The notes beneath the pieces are model-generated. The model was not told the DNA's origin. It saw nothing but the letters and a program-made list of their open reading frames with translations, and searched no databases. From the NCBI RefSeq assembly GCF_018362975.1, contig NZ_CP074371.1, forward strand, positions 2,294,001 through 2,358,000: DNA of 64,000 nucleotides, read 5' to 3'. This document shows positions 27,210 through 34,747 of this stretch, one piece after another. Source of the DNA: Nocardia tengchongensis (lineage in GTDB: Bacteria; Actinomycetota; Actinomycetes; Mycobacteriales; Mycobacteriaceae). The position numbers and the translations under genes are program-made. Within the stretch, counting starts at the first letter, position 1. Each line of letters starts with the position of its first letter.

Positions 27210-28304
27210 CTATCCGGCGTCCGGTGTTCGTCCCGCTGCCGGAATCTGCCGCTCGATGAGTTCGGCGAGCGTCCGGAGTTTGGCCGCGAATTCGCGCGCC
27301 GCGACCGGATGTTCGCCGGACCCCTTGACCACCTTCTGGGTGAGTGCGGCGAGCCGCGATTCGACCGAGCTGAACACGTCGGCGGTGGCCGGCTGTTCCT
27401 CGGTCAGGTCCCCGCGCAGCCACGCGCGCAGCCGCTGCACGACCGCGCCTTCGTCGTAGTCGTCGGGCAGCACCGAGACGGCTTCGCGGAGCTTGCCCGC
27501 GGTGACCTTCACGTCGGCGGCCAGCGTGGTGTAGACGGTGACGGCCGCGTCCTCACCGTAGGCCGCGGCCACCGGCAGCAGTTCCCGGATCTGTCCCTCG
27601 TTGAGGGCGGGTGCGACCGGGTGCAGGCGCGCGGCCAGCGGCCAGGCCCGGATCAGCTTGTGCGCGTAGGACCGTTGCATGTCCCACCGCTTCTCCACGT
27701 ACTCGTCGAAGGTGGCGTGGTCGGCGCGGTAGAGCCGGCCGTCGCGGACGATCTGCAGGGCGCGCCCGGCGGTCCAGAAGGCGACCCGCAGTGCGTCGAT
27801 GGAGGATTCGCACACCTCGAGCTGATCGGTCTCGGTCCGGCTCAGCGGCCCTTCGCCGCCCGCGGTGGGCAGCGGCATGTCGAGCACGCCGGGTCCGGGT
27901 GCGGGGGCCGAGGATTCGACCGCCGCGGGTGCCGGAGCGACGGCTGCCGGAGCGGCTGCGGGCGCCGGGGCCGCGGGTCTCGCGGGGGCGGCTGCCGGTG
28001 CCGGGGGCGCGGCCTTCGGCACCGGCGTGACGGCCCTCGGCTCCGGGGTGACGACCACCGGCTCCGCGGTGATCGTCTCCGGCTTCCGGGTGGCGGTCGC
28101 GGGGGCGGTCGCCGGTTCGGCCGGTGGCCGCGCCGGCGTGCCGGGAGCCATCAGGACCGTGGTGGCGGCCTGTGACAGTTTCGGGGTGCGCGGCCATTTG
28201 GCGTCGCGCAGCGGCGAAACCGGGGGAGTGTGCTCGGCCTCGTCGGAGAGCGGGTTGCGGCCGAGGCCGCCGCCGATCGAGGTCTTGCGGCGCTGCGGTG
28301 GCAT
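27210..28304 (-). CDS. Plasmid-type replication/partition (ParB-like) protein
   Basis: The 364-residue protein begins MPPQRRKTSIGGGLGRNPLS and has a long Pro/Ala-rich linker (residues ~60-140). A conserved domain follows with EVCESSIDALRVAFWTAGRA, FDEYVEKRWDMQRSYAHKLI and NEGQIRELLPVAAAYG. This domain is the one found in actinobacterial proteins labelled plasmid replication/partition-related, with a helix-turn-helix in the RSYAHKLI segment. Its start overlaps the ParA stop by one base (TGATG). It probably is the DNA-binding partner of that ParA; the site it binds is unknown. Confidence 0.8.
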   Translation of the reverse strand: MPPQRRKTSIGGGLGRNPLSDEAEHTPPVSPLRDAKWPRTPKLSQAATTVLMAPGTPARPPAEPATAPATATRKPETITAEPVVVTPEPRAVTPVPKAAPPAPAAAPARPAAPAPAAAPAAVAPAPAAVESSAPAPGPGVLDMPLPTAGGEGPLSRTETDQLEVCESSIDALRVAFWTAGRALQIVRDGRLYRADHATFDEYVEKRWDMQRSYAHKLIRAWPLAARLHPVAPALNEGQIRELLPVAAAYGEDAAVTVYTTLAADVKVTAGKLREAVSVLPDDYDEGAVVQRLRAWLRGDLTEEQPATADVFSSVESRLAALTQKVVKGSGEHPVAAREFAAKLRTLAELIERQIPAAGRTPDAG

Positions 28305-29050
28305 CAGGCCGACACCTCCGCCGGGATGCGGGCGTCCTGGTCGGCGTCGAGGTAGGCGCGCACCAGTTCGTCGCCGACGGCCCGGTATTCGCCGAGGTCT
28401 TCGATCGGGTTCTCGGCGCCGTCGCCGACTTCGCCGTCGGCGGCCTCCCGATACCATTTCCAGGCGCTCACGTAGGAGTCGAAGACGTCGTAGCCGGCGT
28501 CCTCGAGATTGCCGCGCTGCGTTCGGTATTCGGTGGACACGTTGACGCCGTTCTTCATGGTGACCGGCACCTTGGTCATGAGCACTCGCACCCGGATGGC
28601 CTTCTCGTATTCGGCCGCGGCCTCTTCGGCGGCGCGGTAGGTACTGGGTACGCGCTTGACCTCCGAGGGGCTGACGCTGGTGACGAGGATGAGTTCGTCA
28701 CTGACGGGCACGGCGGCCTTGAAGATGTCGGCGGATTCACCGCCGGCGTCGACGATGATCACGTCGTAGTTCGCGGCGTTGTCGGTGATGCAGTCGTTCA
28801 CGTGCCGGGAGGGGAAGGCGAGTAATTCGAAGGGTATGTCGATCTCGGCTTTCTGTAGTCGCCGATACCAGGAGTATCCGGTCTGGCTGAGCGGGTCGGC
28901 GTCGATCACGAGTACTCGAAGTTCGTGCGCGGTAGCGAAATACGAGGCGAGGAAGAAGGCGGAAGTCGTCTTGCCCACGCCTCCTTTGAGATTCCCGAGG
29001 GTGACTACCAGGGGCTCGGGAAGATTGGGTAGCGCAGCGGTTTTGGTCAT
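28304..29050 (-). CDS. ParA-family ATPase
   Basis: The 248-residue protein has the deviant Walker A KGGVGKTTSAFFLASYF (residues ~21-37), Walker A' region LRVLVIDADPLSQTGY and Walker B-like YDVIIVDAGGESADI. It is a MinD/ParA ATPase of the small, plasmid-like type without an N-terminal regulatory domain. It is coupled to the ParB-like gene. The chromosomal parAB locus lies near the origin in actinobacteria and is different, so this is a second, plasmid-derived or specialised module. Its promoter faces a 26-bp palindrome. Confidence 0.92.
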   Translation of the reverse strand: MTKTAALPNLPEPLVVTLGNLKGGVGKTTSAFFLASYFATAHELRVLVIDADPLSQTGYSWYRRLQKAEIDIPFELLAFPSRHVNDCITDNAANYDVIIVDAGGESADIFKAAVPVSDELILVTSVSPSEVKRVPSTYRAAEEAAAEYEKAIRVRVLMTKVPVTMKNGVNVSTEYRTQRGNLEDAGYDVFDSYVSAWKWYREAADGEVGDGAENPIEDLGEYRAVGDELVRAYLDADQDARIPAEVSA

Positions 29051-29155
29051 CGATCAACCTCCTGTTGATGGGGAGGGCAGCTTCCTCGATCAGTCTCACA
29101 CGCGCGCGGGACGTGCCCGTGAAGGCTCGCGTGGGGGTGTCGAATTGGTGGAAAA

Positions 29156-29181
29156 CGGCTGTGTCCAATTGGACACAGCCG
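29156..29181. promoter_or_regulatory. Perfect 26-bp palindrome between parA-like and NlpC/P60 genes
   Basis: The half-site CGGCTGTGTCCAA is followed at once by its exact complement. A weaker related stretch (TGTCGAATTGG) lies just upstream at 29139-29149. Position between two divergent genes suggests an operator or a parS-like centromere for the ParB-like protein; a cruciform is also possible. It is not a CRP site, since the TGTG/CACA spacing is ten rather than eight. Confidence 0.7.
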
Positions 29182-29343
29182 TCAATGGTTACCGTTTCGT
29201 AATGAACAACATGCATGTCATTCGTTGCACTCCCTCGCCTTCCGGCGAAATATGCGATCTCGGATCTGCTGGCAGTACCGAAATTTCGCGTGATGGACGG
29301 AAACCGAATGCCTTTCACGGCAAGAATCGGAGGACGACCGCTC

Positions 29344-30402
29344 ATGGAAACAAACGGTGATAGACAGAAGGTTCGATTACTTCCGCGGCTGAGCCTACGG
29401 ACCCTGGCGACAGGAGTCCTCGGCGCGGCAGCCGTAGGAGCGGCCCTGCTGTTCACGGCGGGCCAGGCGCACGCAGCGCCGGTGCACATCCCCGGAGTCG
29501 GGGCGTTCGAGATTCCCAACGAGATTGCCGCCCCCTTCGGCTTGGCGGCCCCCGCGGTCGACATTCCTGCTCCCGCGGTCGACATCCTGACCCCCGCGAT
29601 CGGCCATCCTGCTCCCGCGGTCGACATCCTGATCCCCGCGATCGGCCAACCTGCTCCCGCGGTCGACATCCCGGCCCCCGCGATCGGCATCCCTGCCCCG
29701 GCGGTCACCATTCCGGCCCCCGCCATCGGAGTCCCGACCCCCGCGGTCGGAATCATCGCTCCCGCGCTGGAATCCGCGAACGGCGAGACCGACGCCTCGC
29801 GCATGGTCGTGGCTCCGGGACACATCGCCATCCCCCCGGCCTATCCGCTGCCGGACCCGGTGTCCGCGCTGTCGCTCTCTCCGCAGCCGCTGTTCCCGAC
29901 CGCCGCGACTCCGGCTCCGGAATCGCGCTCGGTGGTGGTGACCGGTCTCGGTACCTTCATGGTGCCCGCGAGTCTGCCCCCGCTGTCCGGGATCCCCGGC
30001 GTGACCGATTCCGCCGTGGCTCCCTTCCGCACTCCGGTGCCCGCCGCAATGCCGAAGACCGCCGGGCAGCGCGCGGTGGACGCGGCGCGCACCAAGATCG
30101 GCGCGGACTACCGCGCGGGCGGCAACGGCCCGGACTCCTTCGACTGCTCCGGTTTCGTGCAGTGGTCGTATCGGGAGGCGGGTGTCGAGGTGCCGCGCAC
30201 GAGCTACTCGCAACTGTCGGCCGGAACCCCGGTGACGCTGGACGAATTGGAACCCGGAGATCTGGTGTCCTACTACGGTGGTGGGCACTCGGCGATGTAT
30301 CTCGGTGACGGGAAGGTCATTCACGCCAGCGACTACGGTTCGGGTGTGAAGGTCTCACCGCTGTCGAATATGCCGGTCACCGGAGCGCGTCGTTTCCAGT
30401 GA
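29344..30402 (+). CDS. Secreted NlpC/P60 peptidoglycan hydrolase with 14-residue repeats
   Basis: The 352-residue protein has a signal peptide (TLATGVLGAAAVGAALLFTA, cleavage near AHA). A proline-rich region follows with about five 14-residue repeats of the type PAPAVDIPAPAIGI, then a spacer and a C-terminal NlpC/P60 domain. Its catalytic Cys is in DSFDCSGFVQWSY, with His in GGGHSAMYLG and VIHASD. It should cleave peptide stems of cell-wall peptidoglycan. ATG 29344 (METNGDRQ) is chosen for its place before the signal peptide; ATG 29293 is possible. Confidence 0.9.
   Translation: METNGDRQKVRLLPRLSLRTLATGVLGAAAVGAALLFTAGQAHAAPVHIPGVGAFEIPNEIAAPFGLAAPAVDIPAPAVDILTPAIGHPAPAVDILIPAIGQPAPAVDIPAPAIGIPAPAVTIPAPAIGVPTPAVGIIAPALESANGETDASRMVVAPGHIAIPPAYPLPDPVSALSLSPQPLFPTAATPAPESRSVVVTGLGTFMVPASLPPLSGIPGVTDSAVAPFRTPVPAAMPKTAGQRAVDAARTKIGADYRAGGNGPDSFDCSGFVQWSYREAGVEVPRTSYSQLSAGTPVTLDELEPGDLVSYYGGGHSAMYLGDGKVIHASDYGSGVKVSPLSNMPVTGARRFQ
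29570..29779 (+). repeat. 42-bp tandem repeats in the NlpC/P60 gene
   Basis: About five copies of a 42-base unit encode PAPAVDIL/PxPAIGx segments. The first two copies are nearly identical in DNA, the later ones degenerate. They form the spacer between signal peptide and catalytic region and may vary in number between strains. Boundaries are approximate. Confidence 0.7.
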
Positions 30403-30577
30403 GTGAGCCGCAGCTCTCATCCGTGACACACCAGATTGTCGTGATCGACCGATGGTGCGAGGACGATATGAGCGTCAGGAAATCGGCGACAGTGGCTTTG
30501 GCAGTACGGCAGTACGGCCGTGGCGGACAAGGCTTCTCGGCCGGACGGCTGTTCGGCGTCACCTTCAACAGCGTGGT

Positions 30578-31240
30578 CTACGAGATCCCCGGCGGGTTCG
30601 ATCCGGACGCCCGCACGGCCGCGCCGTGATCGCCGGCGCGCACCGGTTCACTGAGCAGGCCGACGATCATCGCGAGGATGCTCTCCCGCGCGTCGTTTCG
30701 CTCGCCCTCGTCGGGCTGGGCGAACCGCTCGTAGTCGGCGAGCAGGGCGAACATCACCGTGGTCATGGCCTGTAGCCGGTAGCGGCGCTGCGCCGGAGTC
30801 AGTTCCGCCAGTGCGTGATACAGCCGGGCGACGAGCACTCTAGTTGTCTGCCAACGCTTTTCGTTCAGATTGGGCCCGGTGACCGCGGGATGGGCGCGGG
30901 CCTGCTCCAGGAATCGCGCATAGTGCGTCGATCCCTCCGCGTAGGGCACGTCGAACATGGGTCGCACCAGAATGGCGACCAGCGCGGACACGCTGTCGGG
31001 TGCGCCCGAGGCCTCGTGTTCGGCGAGTAGTTCGGTACGACGGGTTTCCAGCGCGGGCTGATGCCGCTCGATGATGGCGGCGATGAGCCCGTCCCGGGAG
31101 CCGAAGTGATAGTGGACCGCGGAGTTGTTGCGCTGTCCCGCCGCCACCGCGATATCGCGCAGGGCCACGTGCGGCCCGCGTTCGGCGATGGTGCGCTCAC
31201 CGGCGAGCAGCATGAGCTCGCGCGCGTCAGGACTGTTCAC
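30578..31240 (-). CDS. TetR-family transcriptional regulator
   Basis: The 220-residue protein begins MNSPDARELMLLAGERTIAE at GTG 31240 and has a TetR helix-turn-helix (VALRDIAVAAGQRNNSAVHY, YHFGSRDGLI). Its large C-terminal ligand domain contains FDVPYAEGSTHYARFLEQ, as in regulators of lipid or steroid genes. It is divergent from the AmiC/UrtA-like gene with about 90 bases between them and may regulate it. The frame extends upstream to 31327, overlapping that promoter region, which is less likely. Confidence 0.87.
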   Translation of the reverse strand: MNSPDARELMLLAGERTIAERGPHVALRDIAVAAGQRNNSAVHYHFGSRDGLIAAIIERHQPALETRRTELLAEHEASGAPDSVSALVAILVRPMFDVPYAEGSTHYARFLEQARAHPAVTGPNLNEKRWQTTRVLVARLYHALAELTPAQRRYRLQAMTTVMFALLADYERFAQPDEGERNDARESILAMIVGLLSEPVRAGDHGAAVRASGSNPPGIS

Positions 31241-31329
31241 GGTGCTATCGTGCCTCTTCGTCTTGTGCCGCGCGGTCCCGGGTGGGCGCGCGGGCGGATC
31301 GATCGAGGCACGGACGGCGGTGATCACCG

Positions 31330-32414
31330 ATGACGCTACGGCGGTTCCGTTCGCGCCGGGCCACGGTGGACCTCGCTCTGGTCGTCCCGACGAGCGGTTC
31401 GGCCGGTATCTTCGGGCCCTCGTGCGAGGCGTGCGCGACGCTGGCGGTCGAGGACATCAACGCGGTCGGCGGGATCCTGGGTCGTCCGGTGCGGCTGCAC
31501 CCGGTCGACGCGGGCGCGCCGCCGCCGGTGCTGGCCGCCCGGATCGACCGGATGGTGAGCCGGGGCATGATCGACGGTGTGGTCGGGTGGCACCTGTCCA
31601 ATGCCCGCAAGGCGATCACGCCGTACACCGCGGGCCGGGTGCCCTACATCTACACCACCTTCTACGAGGGCGGCGAGGATTCCGACGGCGTCTACATGGT
31701 GGGGGAGACCCCGGACCAGCAGCTGTTCCCCGCGCTGCGCTGGTTCCGTGCCGAATTGGGGGTGCGGCGCTGGTGCATCGTCGGCAACGACTATGTGTGG
31801 CCTCGTGAAACAGCAAGGGCCACTTGGGAATTCACCGATTCGACGGATATCGACGTGGTCGGTGAGGTGTTCGTGCCGCTGGGTGGCCGGGATTTCTCCG
31901 CCGCCCTGGATCTGATTGGCCGGTCGCCCGCCGAGGGGGTGCTGTTGTTCATGGTCGGCGCGGACTGCGCCGCTTTCAATCGCGCGTTCGCGGCGGCGGG
32001 TCTCGACGACGGCCGGGTGCGGCTGAGCATGATGATCGGGGAGGACGTGCTCTACGCGGGCGCGGTCCGGACAGTGCGCGCGGATTGTTCACGGCCTGCG
32101 GCTATTTCGAGAGCCTGGTCTCCAGTGCGGGCATGGCCTTCGGCAGCCGCTACACCGCCCGGTTCGGTCAATTGGCTCCGGCGCTGAACAATATCGGCGA
32201 ATCCTGTTACGAGGGCCTGTTGTTGTTCGCCTCGCTGGCGGAGTCGGCGCGCAGTCTGGACGTGCGGCTGATCGAGCGCGGTGCGGCGAAGGTGAGTTAC
32301 GGGGGCCCGCGCGGTGAGGTGCGGGTGCGCGGGGCGCACACCACGCAACCGGTCTTCCTGGCGGGCGCGGACGTCATGGACTTCACGGTGCTGGCCGACC
32401 TCACCGGATTGTGA
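31330..32414 (+). CDS. AmiC/UrtA-like amide/urea-binding protein, frameshifted near 32062
   Basis: The product (about 361 residues after correction) begins MTLRRFRSRRATVDLALVVP and has the periplasmic-binding-protein fold of AmiC/UrtA: SGSAGIFGPSCEACATLAVE, VVGWHLSNARKAITPYTAGR, PYIYTTFYEG and the C-terminal NNIGESCYEGLLLFASLA. No signal peptide is evident, which favours a cytoplasmic AmiC-like sensor over a transporter component. The frame changes at about 32058-32066 (GCGGTCCGG): the first frame goes on into unrelated sequence, while LFTACGYFESLVSSAGMAFG follows in the other. One missing base explains it. No ANTAR or transporter gene is adjacent. Confidence 0.78.
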
Positions 32415-32620
32415 AGCGGAAGCTGTTCGACTATCGGCGAACGCTACGTTGCGTTCCCAACCCGGTCGACGACCGAATGCCGTCACCATCCTGATAATGC
32501 AAGTGCAGCACAGGATTTCGTGGATCACGATGATCATTTACGACGCCGCTCCGGCGGGGTTTGTGTTGCAATAGGGTGGAGCCGCGCCGCCTCGGCGGCC
32601 TCTGATGAAGGAGCCGCTCC

Positions 32621-33331
32621 GTGCCCGGAGGAAGACTCAGCCAGGATGATCGCCGCCTCATCGCCGCGGGTCTGGCCCGGGGTCTCGGCTATGCCGAGAT
32701 CGCCCGCCGGCTGGCCCGGCCGACCTCCACCGTCAGCCGCGAGGTGACCCGCAACGGCGGGCCCGGCCGCTACCGTGCCGAGCTGGCCCAGGCCGCCACC
32801 GCCGTCCGTTCCCGGCGTCGCATGCCGCGTCCCAAGCCCGCCGAGAAGGCTTCCGGCGTAGACGAATACGGTCGTGACCCGATGCTGCTGGCCGAGTTCA
32901 GCGACGGGTTCGCGACGCTGCTGGCGCGGTCGGGAATGCCGCGCATGGCCGCGGCGGTACTGGCCCGCCTGTACGCCGCGGACTCGGGCAGCTTGACCGC
33001 CGCCGAGCTGGTGGCGCAGCTGCGGGTGAGCCCGGCCACGGTGTCCGCGGCGGTCGGCCAGCTCGAGGAGCGGACGCTGATCCGCCGCGATCGCGATGCG
33101 GGCAGTCGCCGCGACCGCTACGTGATCGACGAATCCGCTTGGTATCGCACCACTCTCGCGCAGGCGCAGGCCAATCAGCGCTTGGCGGCCCAGGCCCGGC
33201 ACGGCGCGGGCACCCTCGGCGCGACCACGCCCGCCGGACGGCGACTGCTGGGCGTGGGCGAATATCTCGAGCGGGTCGGCCTGGATATGGTCCGCTCCGC
33301 CGAACACTGGCGGGCGCGGATCGATCAGTGA
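32621..33331 (+). CDS. Two-part HTH regulator: HTH_38-like domain plus MarR/GbsR-like domain
   Basis: The 236-residue protein starts at GTG 32621 behind GAAGGAGC. The first 60 residues (LSQDDRRLIAAGLARGLGYA, EIARRLARPTSTVSREVTRN) are the helix-turn-helix seen at the start of IS30-type transposases. The second part (LLARSGMPRMAAAVLARLYA, VAQLRVSPATVSAAVGQLEE, RDRYVIDESAWY) is a GbsR/MarR-type winged helix. Actinobacterial GbsR-like regulators of this build are known from memory; the effector is unknown. It overlaps the convergent small gene by seven bases. Confidence 0.82.
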   Translation: MPGGRLSQDDRRLIAAGLARGLGYAEIARRLARPTSTVSREVTRNGGPGRYRAELAQAATAVRSRRRMPRPKPAEKASGVDEYGRDPMLLAEFSDGFATLLARSGMPRMAAAVLARLYAADSGSLTAAELVAQLRVSPATVSAAVGQLEERTLIRRDRDAGSRRDRYVIDESAWYRTTLAQAQANQRLAAQARHGAGTLGATTPAGRRLLGVGEYLERVGLDMVRSAEHWRARIDQ

Positions 33332-33564
33332 GCCGTGCCCGGGAATCTGCGGTGAATGCGATCGAGATACCGGCGCACCGTGGAAAGTTCGGCATTGATC
33401 GTTTGCCGGTCTTCGGGGGTGGGCGCGGTCTGTAATCGCCGCGTCAGTTTGACAACATGTCTTTCCAATTCCTCGCGGAAGATGCGGGCCTGAGCTAACT
33501 CGGGGTCCTCACCGACATCGGGATTGTCGAATCCCCTGTACTGCATATCGCGGAAGTATTCCAC
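33325..33564 (-). CDS. Small conserved hypothetical protein
   Basis: This 79-residue protein starts at GTG 33564 (GGAG nine bases upstream) or ATG 33546. It is highly charged and helical (ARIFREELERHVVKLTRRLQ, TVRRYLDRIHRRFPGTAH), with no membrane segment. It is convergent with the HTH regulator and divergent from uppP. Function unknown. Confidence 0.65.
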   Translation of the reverse strand: MEYFRDMQYRGFDNPDVGEDPELAQARIFREELERHVVKLTRRLQTAPTPEDRQTINAELSTVRRYLDRIHRRFPGTAH

Positions 33565-33723
33565 GCAGCCGGTCTCCCCGCCGCGCAATTGGATTGCGTC
33601 CCGGAGTCCACCTCCGGCGCGGGTGCGCGTCAGCCCGCCGGATCGAGTAGCCTCGCCAGGCGAGCTGCCCCGGCGGGACCCGGGGTGTTCGGATCCCCGC
33701 ACCGCCCCCCGACAGGAATTCGA

Positions 33724-34674
33724 ATGGCCATCAGTTACCTGGAATCCATCATCGTCGGCGCACTGCAAGGGGTGAGCGAGCTCTTCCCCGTCTCCAGCCT
33801 GGGGCACAGCATCCTGCTGCCGGCCTGGGTCGGCGGCAAGTGGGCCGACGATCTGAGCATGTCCGCCAAGGATTCCCCGTACCTGGCGTTGCTGGTGGCC
33901 ATGCACGTCGCCACCGCCGCCGCCCTCGTGATCTTCTTCTGGCGGGACTGGGTGCGCATCCTGCGCGGCCTGTGGGATGTGGCGCTGACCCGCCAGATCC
34001 GTACGCCGGAAGCGAGATTGGGCGTGCTGCTGGTGATCGCGACGATCCCGGTCGGCGTGGCCGGACTGCTGCTGGAGAAGATCGTCCGCCACTATCTCGG
34101 CACTCCGATACCCACCTCGATCTTCCTGGCGATCAACGGTTTCGTGCTGCTGTCCGCCGAGATCATGCGCAAGCGCGAGCCCGAGCCGGAACTCGCCTTC
34201 GCCAGCCCCACCGGGCGCACCACGGACCTGTCCATGGAGGACACCATCGTGCTGCCCACGACCGACCCGGACCGCGCTTCGGATGTGCGCCTGTCCCGCC
34301 TGAGCATGCGCGACGTCACCCTCATCGGCGCGGCCCAGATCGCGGCGCTCTTCCCCGGCATCAGCCGCTCCGGCAGCACCATCGTGGCGGGCCTGTTCAA
34401 GGGCATGCGCCACGAGGATGCGGCCCGCTTCGCCTTCCTGCTGGCCACCCCGGTCATCCTGGCGGCCGGTGTGCTGAAGATGCCGGAGCTGTTCAAACAC
34501 GAGAACCACGCCATCCTCGGCCCGGCCCTGGCGGGCAGCGTGGTGGCGGGCGTGCTCTCCTACGTCTCGGTCAAGTTCCTGACCGCGTACTTCGAGACCA
34601 AGACCCTGACCCCGTTCGCCATCTACTGCCTGGTCGCCGGACTGGGCAGCCTGGTCTGGTTCACCATTCGCTGA
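33724..34674 (+). CDS. uppP: Undecaprenyl-diphosphatase UppP (BacA)
   Basis: The 316-residue polytopic membrane protein recycles undecaprenyl pyrophosphate for peptidoglycan synthesis. Motifs: YLESIIVGALQGVSELFPVS with SSLGHS, and FPGISRSGSTIVAGLFKGM, the two active-site signatures, plus about eight hydrophobic helices. A polar insertion (residues ~160-195, LAFASPTGRTTDLSM) is longer than in E. coli BacA. ATG 33724 follows AGGAAT at normal spacing. Such genes give bacitracin tolerance when overexpressed. Confidence 0.95.
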   Translation: MAISYLESIIVGALQGVSELFPVSSLGHSILLPAWVGGKWADDLSMSAKDSPYLALLVAMHVATAAALVIFFWRDWVRILRGLWDVALTRQIRTPEARLGVLLVIATIPVGVAGLLLEKIVRHYLGTPIPTSIFLAINGFVLLSAEIMRKREPEPELAFASPTGRTTDLSMEDTIVLPTTDPDRASDVRLSRLSMRDVTLIGAAQIAALFPGISRSGSTIVAGLFKGMRHEDAARFAFLLATPVILAAGVLKMPELFKHENHAILGPALAGSVVAGVLSYVSVKFLTAYFETKTLTPFAIYCLVAGLGSLVWFTIR

Positions 34675-34700
34675 GTTCCGCCGACTGCTCGGAAACGCAG

Positions 34701-34732
34701 CGCGCCCCGGTATCCATAGATGCCGGGGCGCG
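34701..34732. terminator. Bidirectional terminator between uppP and the cutinase-like gene
   Basis: A 14-bp stem with one G-T pair (34701-34714 with 34719-34732) sits between two convergent genes, 27 bases after the uppP stop and 16 bases after the other. Confidence 0.85.
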
Positions 34733-34747
34733 TTGTTCTCTCGTCTG

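Noticed and set aside
29161..29178. CRP/GlxR site reading of the TGTG...CACA palindrome
   Set aside because: The spacing between TGTG and CACA is ten bases, not the eight of CRP-type sites.
29051..29343. Cyclic-di-AMP (ydaO-type) riboswitch before the NlpC/P60 gene
   Set aside because: Such leaders often precede cell-wall hydrolase genes in actinobacteria, but none of the conserved ydaO segments is visible here.
30399..30629. Plus-strand frame of 76 codons overlapping the NlpC/P60 stop and the TetR 3' end
   Set aside because: It overlaps the convergent TetR gene by about 50 bases, has no recognisable motif and no good ribosome-binding site.
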